The notes: generated by a model from the sequence alone, not told the origin. DNA of 64,000 nucleotides from Hemibagrus wyckioides (GCF_019097595.1 NC_080732.1:9378405-9442404), one strand, 5' to 3'; shown: positions 12,901 to 25,904, numbered from the stretch's first letter. Program-made: numbers and translations.

Positions 12901-15900
12901 TTTGTATCTTATTTTCATTCTTTTACATTAGAGTTATTTGGCTATTATTAGAGTTATTTCTTTTATTGTTTTGTTTTATCAAGGACAGTCATAAAAACAT
13001 ACTGTATATAATTGTGTATGTGAGAAATAAAATATGAATTGGAAAAGGAACAGATTTATAACAACATCCATGATGGTTTCTGAGATCTGAGCTCAGTGGG
13101 AGGTGAAAAGTCAGACACATACAGGAAATCATAATTAATGTCATAATTCATAATAATAGTTAGTTTACCAAAAAGGACAATGAGACTTAGTTTTCAAAAA
13201 AATATGTAAAATTCCAAAGGATGAAACAATTGTAAGGAACCACAGTCTTTATCCTCACCTGATAATGCCTTTGGTGTAGCATATCATTTTTCCACCCTCA
13301 ACAAAATGGAACAGATGCTTTGGCTAACTTGTGGTTAGTCTTGTGTGATTTAAATGTTCTAAATAAGCCTATGTAGAAGCTGTTTTTTCAGGGGTGTGGT
13401 CTGTTACTGTGTTGGCTGTGGTCTGTTACTGTGTTAGATGGTTTATTCTAGCCCTTTCTAGTGTGCTGAATTACACTGGCAGGCTAAATTAGGTCACAGT
13501 ACCAAGCTGATGCACCAAGGAGGGGAAGGATGGATGGCATGCCACCTTCCACCCCCTACCTGTCTGCTTTTAGCACCCCCATCTGGGGGAATCTTTAATT
13601 GGGCCATCTCATCCCACTGCCTTGGGGTGTGTGTGTGTGTTCTAGCATGGAGGGAGTGAGAGAGAGTGGGAGAAAATATCTTTGGGACAAACAAGGCTCA
13701 GGCTAGACAGAAGTGGATCTGATTGCTTGTGACATATGAGGTCAGCTTCTGTGGCCACATTAGCTAAAATACATGGCAACCCTTTAAAGTTGTAGCAGAG
13801 TCTCAAACACAGACATGCAGGTCGACTGGAGTGGAAGGATGTGCATAAACTAACTGACGTGACATACAATACTGATAAAGGGCACAGGGGAATATATATA
13901 TTAACTCAAAGTGATGGGGCTTTACTGAAGTCTTTACTGTGCAGTTCAAGCATGTTTTTCGCAGAGGTTTATAGGGAGTGAAAAATACTGTAGGTGTTGC
14001 CAAAAATAATGATGGCCACAATGCGCCAATGGGAAAATAAATGTGTCACTTGCCACTTTAATCCAACTGTAGATCCTTTGGGTATTGAGCAGGTGCACTA
14101 CTACAAACATTCTTCTCATTAGCTAAGTGTTAATCGTATTATCCTGCAATTACTGTGACATCGAAGCATGTTAAGCTAATAAGCCTGCTCATTAACCAGC
14201 ATGTGAGGAGAAACTGTCCTCTATTGTGACTCAAGTGCTAAGAGCTTTACATTTCCAATAAATGGTTTGCCAAAAACATTCAATTTGCTAAGTTAAGAAT
14301 AAAAGACTATGGGGAGTACTGTCAAATAATCAGTGTTGGGGTGGAGTGAAGTGGACTTAATGCAAGGCAGAGTTACTGTAACCACCCCAATGTCAACTAT
14401 TGGGGTCAACAACCAAGTAAGACAAGATTAATAATACTGTAATAAGTAATAAGACAAAAATACAAATGTGTAGCTTGTCATGTTACAGAGAAACCAGAAA
14501 GTGCAAACTCCACTGTCAGAAAACATGTTGAACTTTACAAAGAGTCGGCACCCACAATTCCATTCATAAATGCTTAATAAACATCTTATAGACAACTACA
14601 TTATATCATCATATGTTTGGTTTTCCTTGTAATTTTTTTTTAAGTCCATTTATTATTAGTTTGAGATTATGTGGAGCACTATATACGTCTGTGAATATGT
14701 TGCTACTACAGACACAATAACATAAGAATAAGTACATTAGCTGTTCCTGAATGGCACAACAGATAAATGTTCAGCTTTGATGCCACAGCCATCTGTGACT
14801 TGGAGAGGAATCAAGAATCAAGCAATTGATAGTGATGTTATCCTGAATAAAAAAAAAAAACACAATGAGAAAGTCGATACCCAGTGAGCTTTCATTGTGA
14901 AATTCTATGGTACGTCTACGTGCTGTTTGTACCAATAATCTAAGAGATTAGAGATGCACAAATCAAACATGCACTCAATTTGTTCATGCAAGGAATGGCA
15001 TACTGATATACCAGATCTATTTAGAGCATTTTGATGATCTGAAGACATACAGCCTTTTCATCTGTAATCAACAAAGTTACAGTCTCCAGAAACGTTCTTT
15101 TGATACTTAAGTGTTCTTGTCTTTGTTGTAAAAGTGTTTTACTCAACTGTAGTGTTTTACATTAAACTTCCCCACAACACAAATGACCTTAATTAGTAGT
15201 AAGTTTTTTTCAGCCAGGATGAAGGCTAATGTATGAACAGAATCCATTACATTACTGGAAAAGATAAAGATGTCTTCATGACTATTTATCCTTTAGAGGC
15301 ATTTAATATAAAATATTAACATGGTGACAGCAGGTAAAAACAATTAAAAATTAAAGTGAATGAGAAATGAAGGAGCTGGCCATTCATGCTCAGAGTAAAA
15401 ATCTTTGTCATGTGAATGGCACAGTTCTAAAAACAGGAATTTATAAGCCAATAATTAATAATAAAGAAATTATTATTATTATTATTATTATTATTATTTC
15501 TATAGACTGTCAAAGAATGCTTTAATAAATCCTTATGTTCTAGGCTATAATAGCCTACGCAAAAAAGCCCCATCATTGGAAACCATTCAACAAATATTTA
15601 TAAATTTATCATTCAAACAAACCCTAACGACACTATCCACTGTTAAATCTAAAATTATAAAACAGGAGTAGCTAAAAATGAACACACAACAAATGAGAAA
15701 CAAATAAAAATGAAGCAGAGGCTGTTACCATCCTGAACTATATTATTTTCATAAAACCCTAAAGTCAGTGTGCAATTCTGTTTATACCACAACAATATAT
15801 CAACAGTTATAATGCTTAATTTATTAAAGAATGTTAATGTTATGGAACGGCCATAACACTACTTATCTCCTTTTATCGCTTACATTATAGCAGCTATAAA

Positions 15901-18900
15901 CTGCTGTGAAGAGCCAGTACTGCAGATTGTAAAATTAATTACCTGCTGTTTTATAAAATTAATCAACACCTTCTGACCAATCACAATCCAGAATTCAACA
16001 GCACTGTGGTATAAATGATTATACTTCATCGGTCTCTGTGTGTACTGTGTGTAGTGTGTTTGAGGTATGTGAACCACCTTCAGTTCATCAAAGCGGAGTG
16101 TGAAATGCAGGATCTCAGCAAACTGCTTGGCAAGGGCCTGCTCACGCTCCAGGTGCTGTGTGGCATCACTGTACGTCTCGTTGGTCAGGGCTCTTAACAA
16201 ACTGTGCAGTGCTGCTTCTGCAGGGTCAAAGGATAAGGTTTACAGACATTTATAGTTTACATATTTTTTTCTCTAAAAGAGATGCAGTCTTCATGTCTTG
16301 AAATACATCATATAAAAGCTGATCTAATTTAGCATGCATTCCACAGTGATATTCTATATATCTTTATACCTAAGTGAAGATTTCACTGCATCTTTTATAA
16401 TACCAGATTGCTCCAATATTTCTTCATCATGATTTAACCTATTTTTAAATATGTTACTAATAAAATCTGAAATCATTTTATCCATCCATTGGCACAAGCT
16501 TCTATCAAGAAATAAACACAGAGGCATGATTGTGTTTAAATCTTACATGAGCCTTACTTCACGAGGTCTTGTTGTTCAGTGTTGCACTAGACGACTAAAA
16601 CCCTTAAGTGAGCAACAAGCTGAGCTTAGCCTATATCTTCAGTTCTTATTGCCTACCTTTATCCACAGCGTAAACACAGTGTGTGCTTCAGTAAATGCAT
16701 TACATAACACAACCTGACTTAAATTATAGCTACATTGTCAAAGTCAGGCTTGCTGATTCATTCAGCTTCAGCTGCATCTTTAATCCACACTGGCCTTGGA
16801 ACATTACAATAAAAATAAAAAAAATTAACTATATGGGCATAACATTTTTGAGCTTTTAAAAGTCAAACACATCATGTAAAATGAGTCTTTAAAAACAATT
16901 AAGGGTTTAGGATCTAGAATTAATCTTGGTGAATACACAGCTCCAAAATTTTGACACACAACGACACAATGACAACACACAACAGTGGTCAAAACAGAGC
17001 TAAGACACAGAGAGTCTAGCACCATTGCACAGGGGGATGCTGGGGATGGGGAAGTGGGGGGACGTCACTTTATATCAGATCAGTTCAGCCCAGAGCAATG
17101 TGGGAGATTGCAGTGAGGGGAAGAACAGCGTGAAGCGGCATGTCATCTGATCATGCTATGGTATACCTTAAAGTTAAGCCTAATGCACTTTCTGAAGCAA
17201 CATGTGAGAAATGCATCAATTTTATTAACCATTTTATTTAGCAAGATTATGTATTATGTAGTTTGTTTAAAAAAAAAAAAAGCTTTTAATAAAATAATCA
17301 ACCCTGACAGGCCAAGCCAATTTGGACCTCAGTGTTTGCATCTGCCAATTTGCCATGAGACAGTAAATGGGGCTAGTGACCTGATTAGTGAGTTCAAGTT
17401 GTAATGGCGGGTAAGACTGACCTACTTCACTGGGTTACATCTCACATGGAGGGTAAGGCTGTGGATTACAGTGGATTATAGTGTCAAGGGCAGATTTCAA
17501 GGCGAGACCCTGCCTGGAGTCTTGTCATGTTTCTTTTGCATGTTTCTTTCCAATTATGCTAATGTTAATGGTCCAAATAACAGTAAAGGGTCAGGAGGCT
17601 GCTCATGGCTTTACTGCTCGTCTTCATCTTTTTGTTTGGTAACCAACAAAATTATAGCCTCCATCCATCACTTGGGATTGTATTTAAGATAAAGGGGTAT
17701 ACATTTTCATGAGGAAATATAAGTGTATACATTTCCAAAGAATTTCTGTTAGACACTGATAGGAACATTTTCTATGAAAGTCACAGTTACAAAAGAATTG
17801 TGAATGTCTTATAACATTATATGAACTTATTCAGGTAGCCTTATACAGTATAAACTCCTGTTCTGCTCTAAATCACTGGCAGGGTCATGCAAAGCAGAGC
17901 TTGGTCCTGCAGCCACAGATTTAACAGCGTTACCTAATCTCTGAGAGAACTCATAGAACTTTTTGAGTTTGCCCACAAGTGGCACGACCGCAGCCCAAGC
18001 CTGGTCCTGCAACGCCTCGTCATTAGGGTTCTGGATTGCCTGAAAAAATAAATAAATAATACCAGAGTGACATTCATAATTGGACCTGAAAACACAAGAT
18101 ACAGCTTATCAGAAGCAGAGCTGAAAGATGGTACATCAATATGAAAATGTACACAAGCTTTATATTACACCTTTTTTATTTTATTTTAAGTCATAAATGT
18201 CATTAGTGTTTTTTTTCTTCCCTTTGAATTTTCTTCTAATTATTTGTTGATAAACAGGGTGTGCAACTTGTTAACTATAATTAATGGTTTTTCCAATAAA
18301 GAAGAATGCAGTGTGAATTAAAAGAGAAAATAAAAAGGAGCATTCATCTCCATTCACCAGTAGCCATGGCAAAGCTGGCGTGCTCTGGCAACAGAGTTGG
18401 TATAGCAACAGTCACTGTGGCAACATGATCATCAGTCACATTGACGCTCTTTCTGAATAACTCAAAGGCATGATCAATTGAGAACCTGAATAACACTACA
18501 TGGGATGCCTGATCGTTTGGAGCTTTTCCAGTGAGTGTGTGTGTGTGTGTGTGTGTCTGCACACTTCAAATATAAATATAACAAAACCCCATGTACTCAG
18601 TAACATTGTTGTTGTATACATAAAGCCAAGCTTCACATTCAGTGCACATGCATAGAGATGTAGATGTGTGTAGTTAGATTTCTATTCATATGTTCCACAG
18701 CTATTTATATTTTTAGACAGAAAGCTGCCAGCGTGCCTGAATCAACTACTGTTTTGAGTGTTCTTAAGAGGTGCAAGTAATTTATGCAATCGAAACAAAA
18801 ACAGTTTAAACCGCAGGGGAATTTTTTTCACACTGCATACTTCTTATAAATTGTTGCCATTTTATTTCTCTATAGACCACTGAATTATGATTATTATATT

Positions 18901-21590
18901 TTCTAATATGTCTATCATATTTTGTTATATTCTATTTTGCCTATTTTTTTTTATGTGAAATTATGTCCTGACTTTATTATTGGTTCTGTTCACTGTTGAA
19001 CTGTGGATCATATAACTAAGGAATATTTATGTGACAAATAAAGAATCTTGACAGTAGAACAACAAGGCCAAATCTGTCAAAAAAGCACAAGTTAATGCTA
19101 GGCATGTTTTGTCATGTTTTACATACTTTTAACAGTTTTTCTGTGTATGTGGTTTTTAACACTGCCACAAATAGACAAGAATAATCTGTTCATATACAAC
19201 CAACCCAAAAACATTGAATTTTCTACTTCATCCAACTGTAAAAACATCAGATTTTTAAAACAAATTCGATAAACAAAATCTGATTTATTAACAAATTCAA
19301 TAAAATTATCAGAAGATGAGAAAGTGAGTAAATGGGGAGAGTTGGTCCTCTGTGTACCTGTCTTATCTCTTTCCCAGCTCCATTATAGGCCTGAAGTTCA
19401 TCAAGAATCGCTCGGGCATCTATTAGGACAACATCCACTTGCTTCCATGTCTCTCGCTCTGCTTCCGTTGGCTGTGCATCTTGAAAACAAAAGAAAAACA
19501 TACTTACTATCAAGCATAAAAGACCTGAAACTGCATGAAAAATTCAAGATATAATATGGTATATGTATTTAATTTTTTTTCAAGATTAAATGTAAATGAC
19601 TTGAAATAAGAGTTCATATCATAAATGAATAATAATATCATAAAATATCATTGAATGACTCACACCAAAACATACATATCTTAATGTAAATGCAGGTAAC
19701 TTGTCGGTACTCATAAGTTATTAACTAATTAAAAACTAATACCAATTAATTACTTTGTTATTTGGTAGCTTTCTGAATCATTTTCTGGTAAATTCTTTAC
19801 CATTTTCAACATTTTTACCGTCCAAAACTATGGGAGATGTATTATAAATAAAGCATTTTATTCATTGTCTCCTTCATGTTGACAAACAAATAAAAATGTT
19901 CTGAACATGCAGTAACTGATAAAAAGTTTATGCAATACTCTATGCATGCTTTAGGAATGATAAGGAATGATGTACACATGCTAAACTATTAGGAATGTAA
20001 CTATTTAGCATTTTGTTTCACATCATAATATAAATTAAACAGGTTGCATATTAAATTAAGTCATAAAATACTGCTTATATTACACAAGAGGAAATAAACT
20101 GGCATTAAATGAATAAACATACTTCTCCTAAGCATGCTGTCGGTCACATGCCACACACACACACACACACACACACACAGCCAACTCTCTATAAGTCACT
20201 AATATACAGTAGAGAAGTCACTGTGGTGATTTTGAATCTTGCATTATACAAAACATGAACTTCACAAACACATCTAGGGCTACAGAGAGATACATGACTC
20301 AAACAGAAATTGTAGCTAAGAGCCCTGTGCTTTTTGTTCCATTTTAATGCACAGATTTTGTTTCATGCTGCTAAGACTCTGAACTGATCACGTTGTTTAA
20401 AAAAAAGTGTCATACTGAGACACCACCATGTGGTATCTTATTGAATTTGTATTCTGTGCATCAATACACCCCTAACATATTCCTGTAACCAAGTGTGTGA
20501 CGTTTCATATTGATGACAGACTGAGTAAAAATACCACGATAGGTAAAGTGTGTGGTACCAGCTATTATGCTAAATTCCTGGTGGATCACAACAGTGAAGC
20601 ACTTTCCCACTGTAACACAGCTGATGCACCTCATGGAGGACTTGTTAATTAGCTGATGAATCAGAGAGTTGCATTAAACACTGCAATGCTGCGACCCAGC
20701 AGGAAACACATGTGCTCTACTCAGACCTCCACAGATGAGCTTGTTCTCATTTATGGAGCAGTAAAGCAAACTGTGGAATTTTAAACACTGGAAACTTCAG
20801 GCACTCATCTAAAGAACAATCACAGCCACAACTTTGAACTTCACTGGGCTTTAAATACAGAAACATTTTTTTAAGCCTCAAGCCTTTCACTAAGCACATT
20901 TATGTAGCTGATGCTAAATTTACATATGTGCGCATATGGCAGAAAGCATCCAGCTGAGGGACGACGACATTCTATTCTTTAATTTACGGTTACATATAAT
21001 ATTTGATTAGTTGTTATTAAGGAAATTGTTCTTGACTGCAGCTTTTTCTGACTCCAGCCATGGTGCCATGGTGGAAGCTGTGATTTGGAAAAAAAAACAC
21101 ACAGCAGAAACTCAAGCTGGAGGCCATGAGGAAAATAGCTTGTCAGGTATAAGTTGTAAGATGACATAGTGATTGGATTTTATTATTGCTGCATGAATTC
21201 ATTCAACTATTTTGTCAAATTAAAGGACTGTTTCAGCATTTTTTCAAAGTCTACCTCCCAAATCTGTTGGATATTTATTATTAGAAATAAAACCTCTTCC
21301 AATTTATGCATAGGTATGTGGGTCTGATCACACACAAATACCATATGAGCACAAAAACCCAAAAACAGTTAAACACTCCAGTATTTGTATAAATGTACAA
21401 AAGGATAGCTTTGGTAAAACTTTCTATCATTGACATTACATAATTACGTATTTGAAGGGTATTCAGACCTAATATCCAAATGTTCGGTCAATATTGGGAC
21501 GGGGAAAGTTACATGTATTCTGTGTCAGGTTAGGCACGTCCATTTTCAGTCAAATATAACACGATGTAAAATAAAAGCAAGAGGCCCATA

Positions 21591-21628
<38 letters not shown>

Positions 21629-22624
21629 CATGATGTTATATGAATAAAAAGATGGCTGAAATAAATATCTAACAGGATTCCAGCATAATGGCAAAATACT
21701 GCTACATGAAAAGTCCCTGTTGTAATTATCACATTAATCACTACAAATATGGTTTGACTTAATAACATGGCTTCCATCTTTATTCGGAAGCTTATAACAT
21801 AGCCCTTCCTAATAGCACACCCTATTCTAATGATTACTGTATAATCCAGTAGGCTGTTTACACCATATCCACTGGTTGTATGCGTGATGCAGAAAACAAA
21901 AAACAAACACAGATCTAAACACACTATGCAATCGCAAATGCAATAATTAATGCAGAAAACAGGTGAGGGACCCCACTGTGCCAGATGCCACTTCACGATC
22001 TAATAGGTGATATGAGAACAGTGGAGAACAGAATCAACAACAATCAAATACTGTACAGGGAAGAGATCTGGACCTCCCACAGTTCAGAAAAAAAGAAAGA
22101 TATTTTATCATTAAGTATTTATAATTATTTTGTGAGGTTGTTTGAGGTGCAGGTTAATTTAGACATTATTTAAAGTACAATTTGTTTGGCTAAGTGATAA
22201 ACTTGTAACTGATAGCTATTTGTGTTGTTTATATGATAAGACTTTCAAGGGAAAAAAGGGATATTTTACATTATAAATGCAGATAGCTAGCTAGCGATGT
22301 TTGCTTTGGGAGCAACAAGGGAAAATTCTGCCAAATAGTTGAGGACTGTCACTGCTTCAATTCTGAATACAGTCTGAACGTTTAATTGAAGGATTTTGGT
22401 CGTTTGTTTCACAGTAAAGCAATCCATAGCAAGCTGATTGTTTGTGGCACATACAGTACAGGTACAGTGGGTTGGCAACAGGTTGAAAATGCTTGCTTTT
22501 TCCTTTTAACATGTTTGTGCTTGAGGTACATGAATAAGCACAGAAACTCACTTTCAAAGTCAAGGAAGAAGTTGGGCTCTTCATCAAGGTCTGTACACGT
22601 CAAAACTTTTAAGAGGTTCCCCAT
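9863..22624 (-). CDS. cyrib: CYFIP-related Rac1 interactor B (CYRI-B/FAM49B), complete, 10 coding exons
   Basis: The minus-strand join is 22624-22552, 19479-19358, 18039-17934, 16217-16078, 12357-12280, 11087-10971, 10859-10780, 10681-10555, 10278-10208 and 9926-9863. All phases agree and the product is 325 residues, against 324 for human CYRIB. The family binds active Rac1 at the membrane and restrains the Scar/WAVE complex, limiting Arp2/3-driven lamellipodia. Visible signatures are MGNLLKVL with Gly2 for N-myristoylation, the DUF1394/CYRI fold region ([43 protein letters not shown]), and [12 protein letters not shown] with Arg161-Arg162, equivalent to human Arg160-Arg161 of the Rac1-binding motif. 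The residues LTCTDL, MTNPAIQ and NNVPAEGENEV favour CYRIB over the paralogue CYRIA. Two in-frame stops in the proposed upstream exon, and no upstream ATG in the proposed 5' UTR, support this start. Which teleost duplicate (a or b) this is cannot be told. Confidence 0.97.
10097..10117. repeat. (CA)n microsatellite in cyrib intron before the last exon
   Basis: A simple CA run in the 281-bp intron between coding exons 9 and 10. Confidence 0.9.
10208..10278 (-). CDS. cyrib: cyrib coding exon 9
   Basis: The acceptor is CTAAACAG|ATGAAA and the donor is CTCAG|GTAAGA. The exon encodes [15 protein letters not shown] then VEGLLNAL, ending two bases into an Arg codon. Confidence 0.96.
10555..10681 (-). 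CDS. cyrib: cyrib coding exon 8
   Basis: The acceptor is CTTTGCAG|TGAATA and the donor is ATAGAC|GTGAGT. The exon encodes [35 protein letters not shown] and AKSSKID, one of the most conserved parts of the family. It ends in phase 0. Confidence 0.96.
10780..10859 (-). CDS. cyrib: cyrib coding exon 7
   Basis: The acceptor is CCTACAG|AACAAG and the donor is GACACC|GTGAGT. The exon encodes [18 protein letters not shown] then VCKVMLET and ends two bases into a Pro codon. The flanking introns are short: 111 bp upstream and 98 bp downstream. Confidence 0.96.
10971..11087 (-). CDS. cyrib: cyrib coding exon 6
   Basis: The acceptor is TTTGCAG|GCAGAA and the donor is CTGAG|GTAAGA. The 39 codons encode [19 protein letters not shown] then [20 protein letters not shown]. 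Phase is 0 at both ends. Ile replaces the usual Met in ANRMSLFY. Confidence 0.96.
12280..12357 (-). CDS. cyrib: cyrib coding exon 5, carrying the Rac1-binding arginines
   Basis: The acceptor is CCCCCTAAG|ATGACA and the donor is CCCA|GTAAGT. The 26 codons encode [15 protein letters not shown] then [11 protein letters not shown]. Arg161-Arg162 correspond to human CYRIB Arg160-Arg161, whose mutation abolishes Rac1 binding according to published family work. Confidence 0.96.
12358..16077 (-). other. cyrib intron between coding exons 4 and 5
   Basis: A 3.7 kb AT-rich intron. An L2/RTE-type tail-like region (12720-13040, ending GAGAAATAAAATATGAATTGG) and an (ATT)n tract at 15470-15499 are visible. 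I see no other feature. Confidence 0.8.
15470..15499. repeat. (ATT)n microsatellite
   Basis: A 30-bp run of ATT in a cyrib intron. Confidence 0.93.
16078..16217 (-). CDS. cyrib: cyrib coding exon 4
   Basis: The acceptor is CCCTGCAG|AAGCAG and the exon encodes [20 protein letters not shown] followed by [19 protein letters not shown] and TLRFDELK. The loop NETYSDAT is one residue longer than in human CYRIB as I recall it, which explains the 325-residue total. The donor AAG|GTGGTT departs from the GTRAGT consensus, but the conserved protein boundary and phase fix it here. Confidence 0.94.
17934..18039 (-). CDS. cyrib: cyrib coding exon 3
   Basis: The acceptor is TTTTTTCAG|GCAATC and the donor is AGATTAG|GTAACG. 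The exon encodes [15 protein letters not shown] then [16 protein letters not shown], a highly recognisable CYRI segment, and ends one base into a Glu codon. Reading through the donor gives a longer open frame, but family homology stops exactly at the GT. Confidence 0.95.
18535..18556. repeat. (GT)n microsatellite
   Basis: A GT run in the intron between coding exons 2 and 3. Confidence 0.9.
18840..19050 (+). repeat. retroposon 3' tail-like segment
   Basis: An AT-rich stretch of repeated TATTTTNTAT-like phrases ends TATGTGACAAATAAAGAATC. The same GTGACAAATAAA ending closes the SINE at 28221-28456, and similar endings occur near 13020 and 54187. This suggests tails of a shared LINE/SINE family. 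Boundaries are approximate. Confidence 0.4.
19358..19479 (-). CDS. cyrib: cyrib coding exon 2
   Basis: The acceptor is TTTTCAAG|ATGCAC and the donor is GACAG|GTACAC. The 122 bases complete codon 25 (Asn) and encode [17 protein letters not shown] through GAGKEIRQ, ending in phase 0 after 65 codons. The segment matches the N-terminal helical region of CYRI proteins. Confidence 0.95.
20152..20179. repeat. (CA)n microsatellite
   Basis: A 28-bp uninterrupted CA run. Confidence 0.95.
21591..21625. repeat. (AAT)n microsatellite
   Basis: A 35-bp AAT run. The poly-Tyr open frame on the minus strand is produced by it. Confidence 0.95.
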
Positions 22625-22633
22625 GACAGATAC
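22552..22633 (-). CDS. cyrib: cyrib coding exon 1 (start codon at 22624-22622)
   Basis: The acceptor is a pyrimidine tract ending TTTAG before GTATCTGTC, then ATGGGG. G at -3 and G at +4 make a good initiation context. The exon encodes [17 protein letters not shown] through FLDFE and ends in phase 1 at donor AAA|GTGAGT. The first nine bases are 5' UTR. Gly2 is the expected myristoylation site of the family. Confidence 0.95.
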
Positions 22634-25624
22634 CTAAAGAGAGAAAGAGACATGATTGTCAGTTCGAACTGAACATATGTACAGTACTTGTATGCAGGAG
22701 ATAGATAACGAAAAGAACCATGATGAGAATTTTCATGACAAGTGGACCAAGGCACATTATAACCTCTTGTGTCTTCCATCCAAAGTGTGGTGCCTTTACT
22801 GCTTTTAGTCTTTTTCTTGCTCAAGTGGTACCAGGACCCAGATGTGCCACTCTGCCACCCTCCCCCTCTTTGCCCCTCTCCAGACAGGCTGTGCGGTTTT
22901 CCTGCCCGAGAACACCCTACCAGATGTCATCACCAACCGCAAGCCTTGCCACACACACCCACACAGTGCATGTGAGTTACAGGAATCCCTGTGCTTTGGT
23001 GCCTCATGCCAACCGTGCGTGTCTGCTTACAGCTTAAACTCAGTTCCCTGTAGAGGGGCCCCAAGCTCTCACCGTCCAAATTTTAGGGAATAAAAACAAA
23101 ACGTACTGTCTTCACAGAAAGCAGAGCTCTAAATAGCTTTAGTTCTGTAACCGCCTGGGAAAAGTATGCAGCGTTCAGAGCATTGAGATTAAAAACCTAA
23201 TTCAGGGGTCACATGAGAAGCCACATGTCTTGCCTTTTCAAAGGGACAAATTCATCATGATTACCTTGCTCTGACTCCAACTATAATGCAAAAAACGCTT
23301 ACCTGAGAATTCTGGCCCTACACACTAGGAAGCGGCAAAGATTTATATTAGTGTAATGCTGTGATTTCATCAACAGCAGAAAACAACAAAACGACAGCAC
23401 AACATACCAACATCTAATTTAAGATTTTCTCACTCGGATACTAATTAGCTATGACAGGAAAATGACAAATTGGCACAAATGATTCTACAGTCCAATCCAA
23501 TGGCACCTGTGGTCCAATATTTCTTGAGGTCCTCCTGCAATTTAGTTTTGAAATTTGTGCCTGCAATTAGCAGATTTACTAAAAACATGAGAATGTTTCT
23601 AAGTAATCATGCTACCTCTCATTAAATGTGAATGGGGACATTACTAAGACAAATAAAGCAGCAGTTGTATTGGTGAGTTTATGTGGCAGTACAGCTTTGC
23701 TAATCTGCCATCGAAACTAATGTAACACATGAAACCTATCACTTGCTAGTGTAAACATAGGGTAAGCCATTAAAGAGCATCTTAAAAACAGGTACAGTAA
23801 GGATTTAAGCCAAGGTCCTAAAGGTTAATACAGTTTAGAAAATCTGGATCAACCAACTTCTACCAAAAAATTGCATGAGTTATTTTGATGAAAAAAAAGA
23901 AAAGAAAACATATGCTATTTTAGGAATGATTGAAAATGTACACTCTGTTACAAATCAAATATTTGAAGGTGTAAATATAATTGTTTAATTCAAAAGTTGA
24001 ATGTGGGTGTGTCCTGCAACAATCGATGACAAAAGGCAAAATCAGCACATGCTAAATCCTTCATAACTGAACAATCAAATGACTACAATTAGTCAGCATT
24101 AGCATACCTCTAAAATAATGAAAAAGCATTTAAGAAAATAAAGAATGTAATAAAATGACATTCTACATACTTCTTCCCATTTCTCTTCTTGTATTTTTTT
24201 AAATATGCATTCAACATTGCATCTGGCATGGATAATTGATATGGGGATTTGCCATTAAATAAAGTAATGTAAATATTTTTGTCAATTACTGTTCATTATC
24301 AACTGTTCAATTTCAAGGCTAATATGAACAAATATGCATATGTCAAATAGCCAGACTGAGATTGTGAGGCTTCTATCTGGTAACCGACCAATACCAAGCA
24401 TTTACAAAGTTCATACCCAGTGTTAGCTACAGATTCATAGCAAGGAATTTGAAGTATTTTACAGTTGGGGGATTTTGTCAGTTGATTCTTAGAAAGTGTG
24501 CACCTGGGAGAGAACATTTTCCCAGGCAACCCTCTCCTCTGATGAGTGGTAAAACCTGTGGCCTGCTGAAAACAAGTTCATGCAGACCTCTGGAAGTTCT
24601 CACACACATCCCACACTTTATCAATGACAGATCACAGAGAATTTGCCTTCCCCCATGTGCAAGGCCAGGAAGAGAAAAAAAACACAGGTGGTGAATAACT
24701 TTGAATGTAGAAAAAAAAGATAGCACCGGAGGCAGGAAGACAGAGGCAAAAGGAGACTGATGACACTCAGCACTCATAAACTGTTCCTTTGCCCACACTT
24801 ATAGTGAGGAGGGTGTTACATAATCTTGTGCATGAGCATCCCAGAGATACTCTCCAAAACTGTAAATATGTTTTAGGGGACTTTCCCCCAATTTTCTCCT
24901 TATTTTACTCATGGCCAGTTCCCACTCATCAGGCAGCTGTCCCCTATCACACGTCAGCTACCAGTGAGGAAGAGGTTCCACAGAGGCACATGAAGCCAGC
25001 CAACAGCTTCTTTTTAAACTGCTGCTAATGCAAGACATGCATTTGGAGGAAAGCTCTATCTGCCCATTTCATAGATGCCCATGACGGGCTAGTGGCTGAT
25101 TAGGAACAGAGAGTATGCCAGCCTTCTCTCTAAGAGCATGGCCAGTTTTGCTCTCTTGGGCTCTTGGAAACGGATGGCCGTGGAATCTTCAGAACTTGCA
25201 TTCCCACTGGAGAGTCCAAGTTAAAATGTATCCCATTGTTTAACACACCCACAGTGGGGTCCTTTGAATTTATTCATCCTAATGGGAAATTTACAATTAC
25301 TGTTGACAGTGTGCACTTGAGCTAGCATGAACTCCACAATTTTGTGCAAACTTACAATCCAATATTGATCAAGTCAAAGAATCTGGTCTGAACACATGCT
25401 TCAGTAGAAGAGATTTGGCATGAGGAACATCTGACCTTTTTGTACAAAGCAGTTGACATGGTCAAAACCACAAGTTTACATTCAAATATTGACCTAGTAA
25501 AAGTGCAGAATCCTGAATATTAAATATTTAAGATATTGAAAACGTACATCTTTTGTTTTAAATATTTCAGAATAAATTTTAAACAATGCACACCACATTA
25601 CAGCCCATATCATGAAGGTGCATG

Positions 25625-25644
25625 CACACACACACACACACACA
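25625..25644. repeat. (CA)n microsatellite
   Basis: A 20-bp CA run in the large intron. Confidence 0.88.
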
Positions 25645-25904
25645 GGTATACATCAGGGATGTGGAAAACACTGCAAACACATACAATAAGCTTCTGATGC
25701 AATCATTTGCAGCCTGCAGTCACTCATCATGAAGGTCACACTTGTCTGATAGTAGCATTTCAAATTTCATGTGATGTCATTACCCAAAGATGTTTAATCA
25801 GAAATGTGGGTTCGAGTTTTGACAATCAAAACTTGGAACCTTTGAGGTGAATTGCACTGGAGTTCAAACAAAGAAAGAGTGGACTAAAATCCAGAATCTT
25901 CTTG

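Larger units (their letters stand above)
19480..22551 (-). other. cyrib intron between coding exons 1 and 2
   Basis: A 3.07 kb intron with a (CA)n tract at 20152-20179 and an (AAT)n tract at 21591-21625. No gene or recognisable transposon was seen. Confidence 0.8.

Noticed and set aside
17827..18012. Continuation of the open frame past cyrib coding exon 3 ([10 protein letters not shown]...).
   Set aside because: Family homology stops at RL-E, a GTAACG donor lies exactly there, and the next exon starts with the expected Glu-Ala-Ala-Leu.
21550..21996. 148-codon minus-strand frame with a poly-Tyr run.
   Set aside because: The run comes from the (AAT)n tract, and the remainder has no domain and sits in a cyrib intron.
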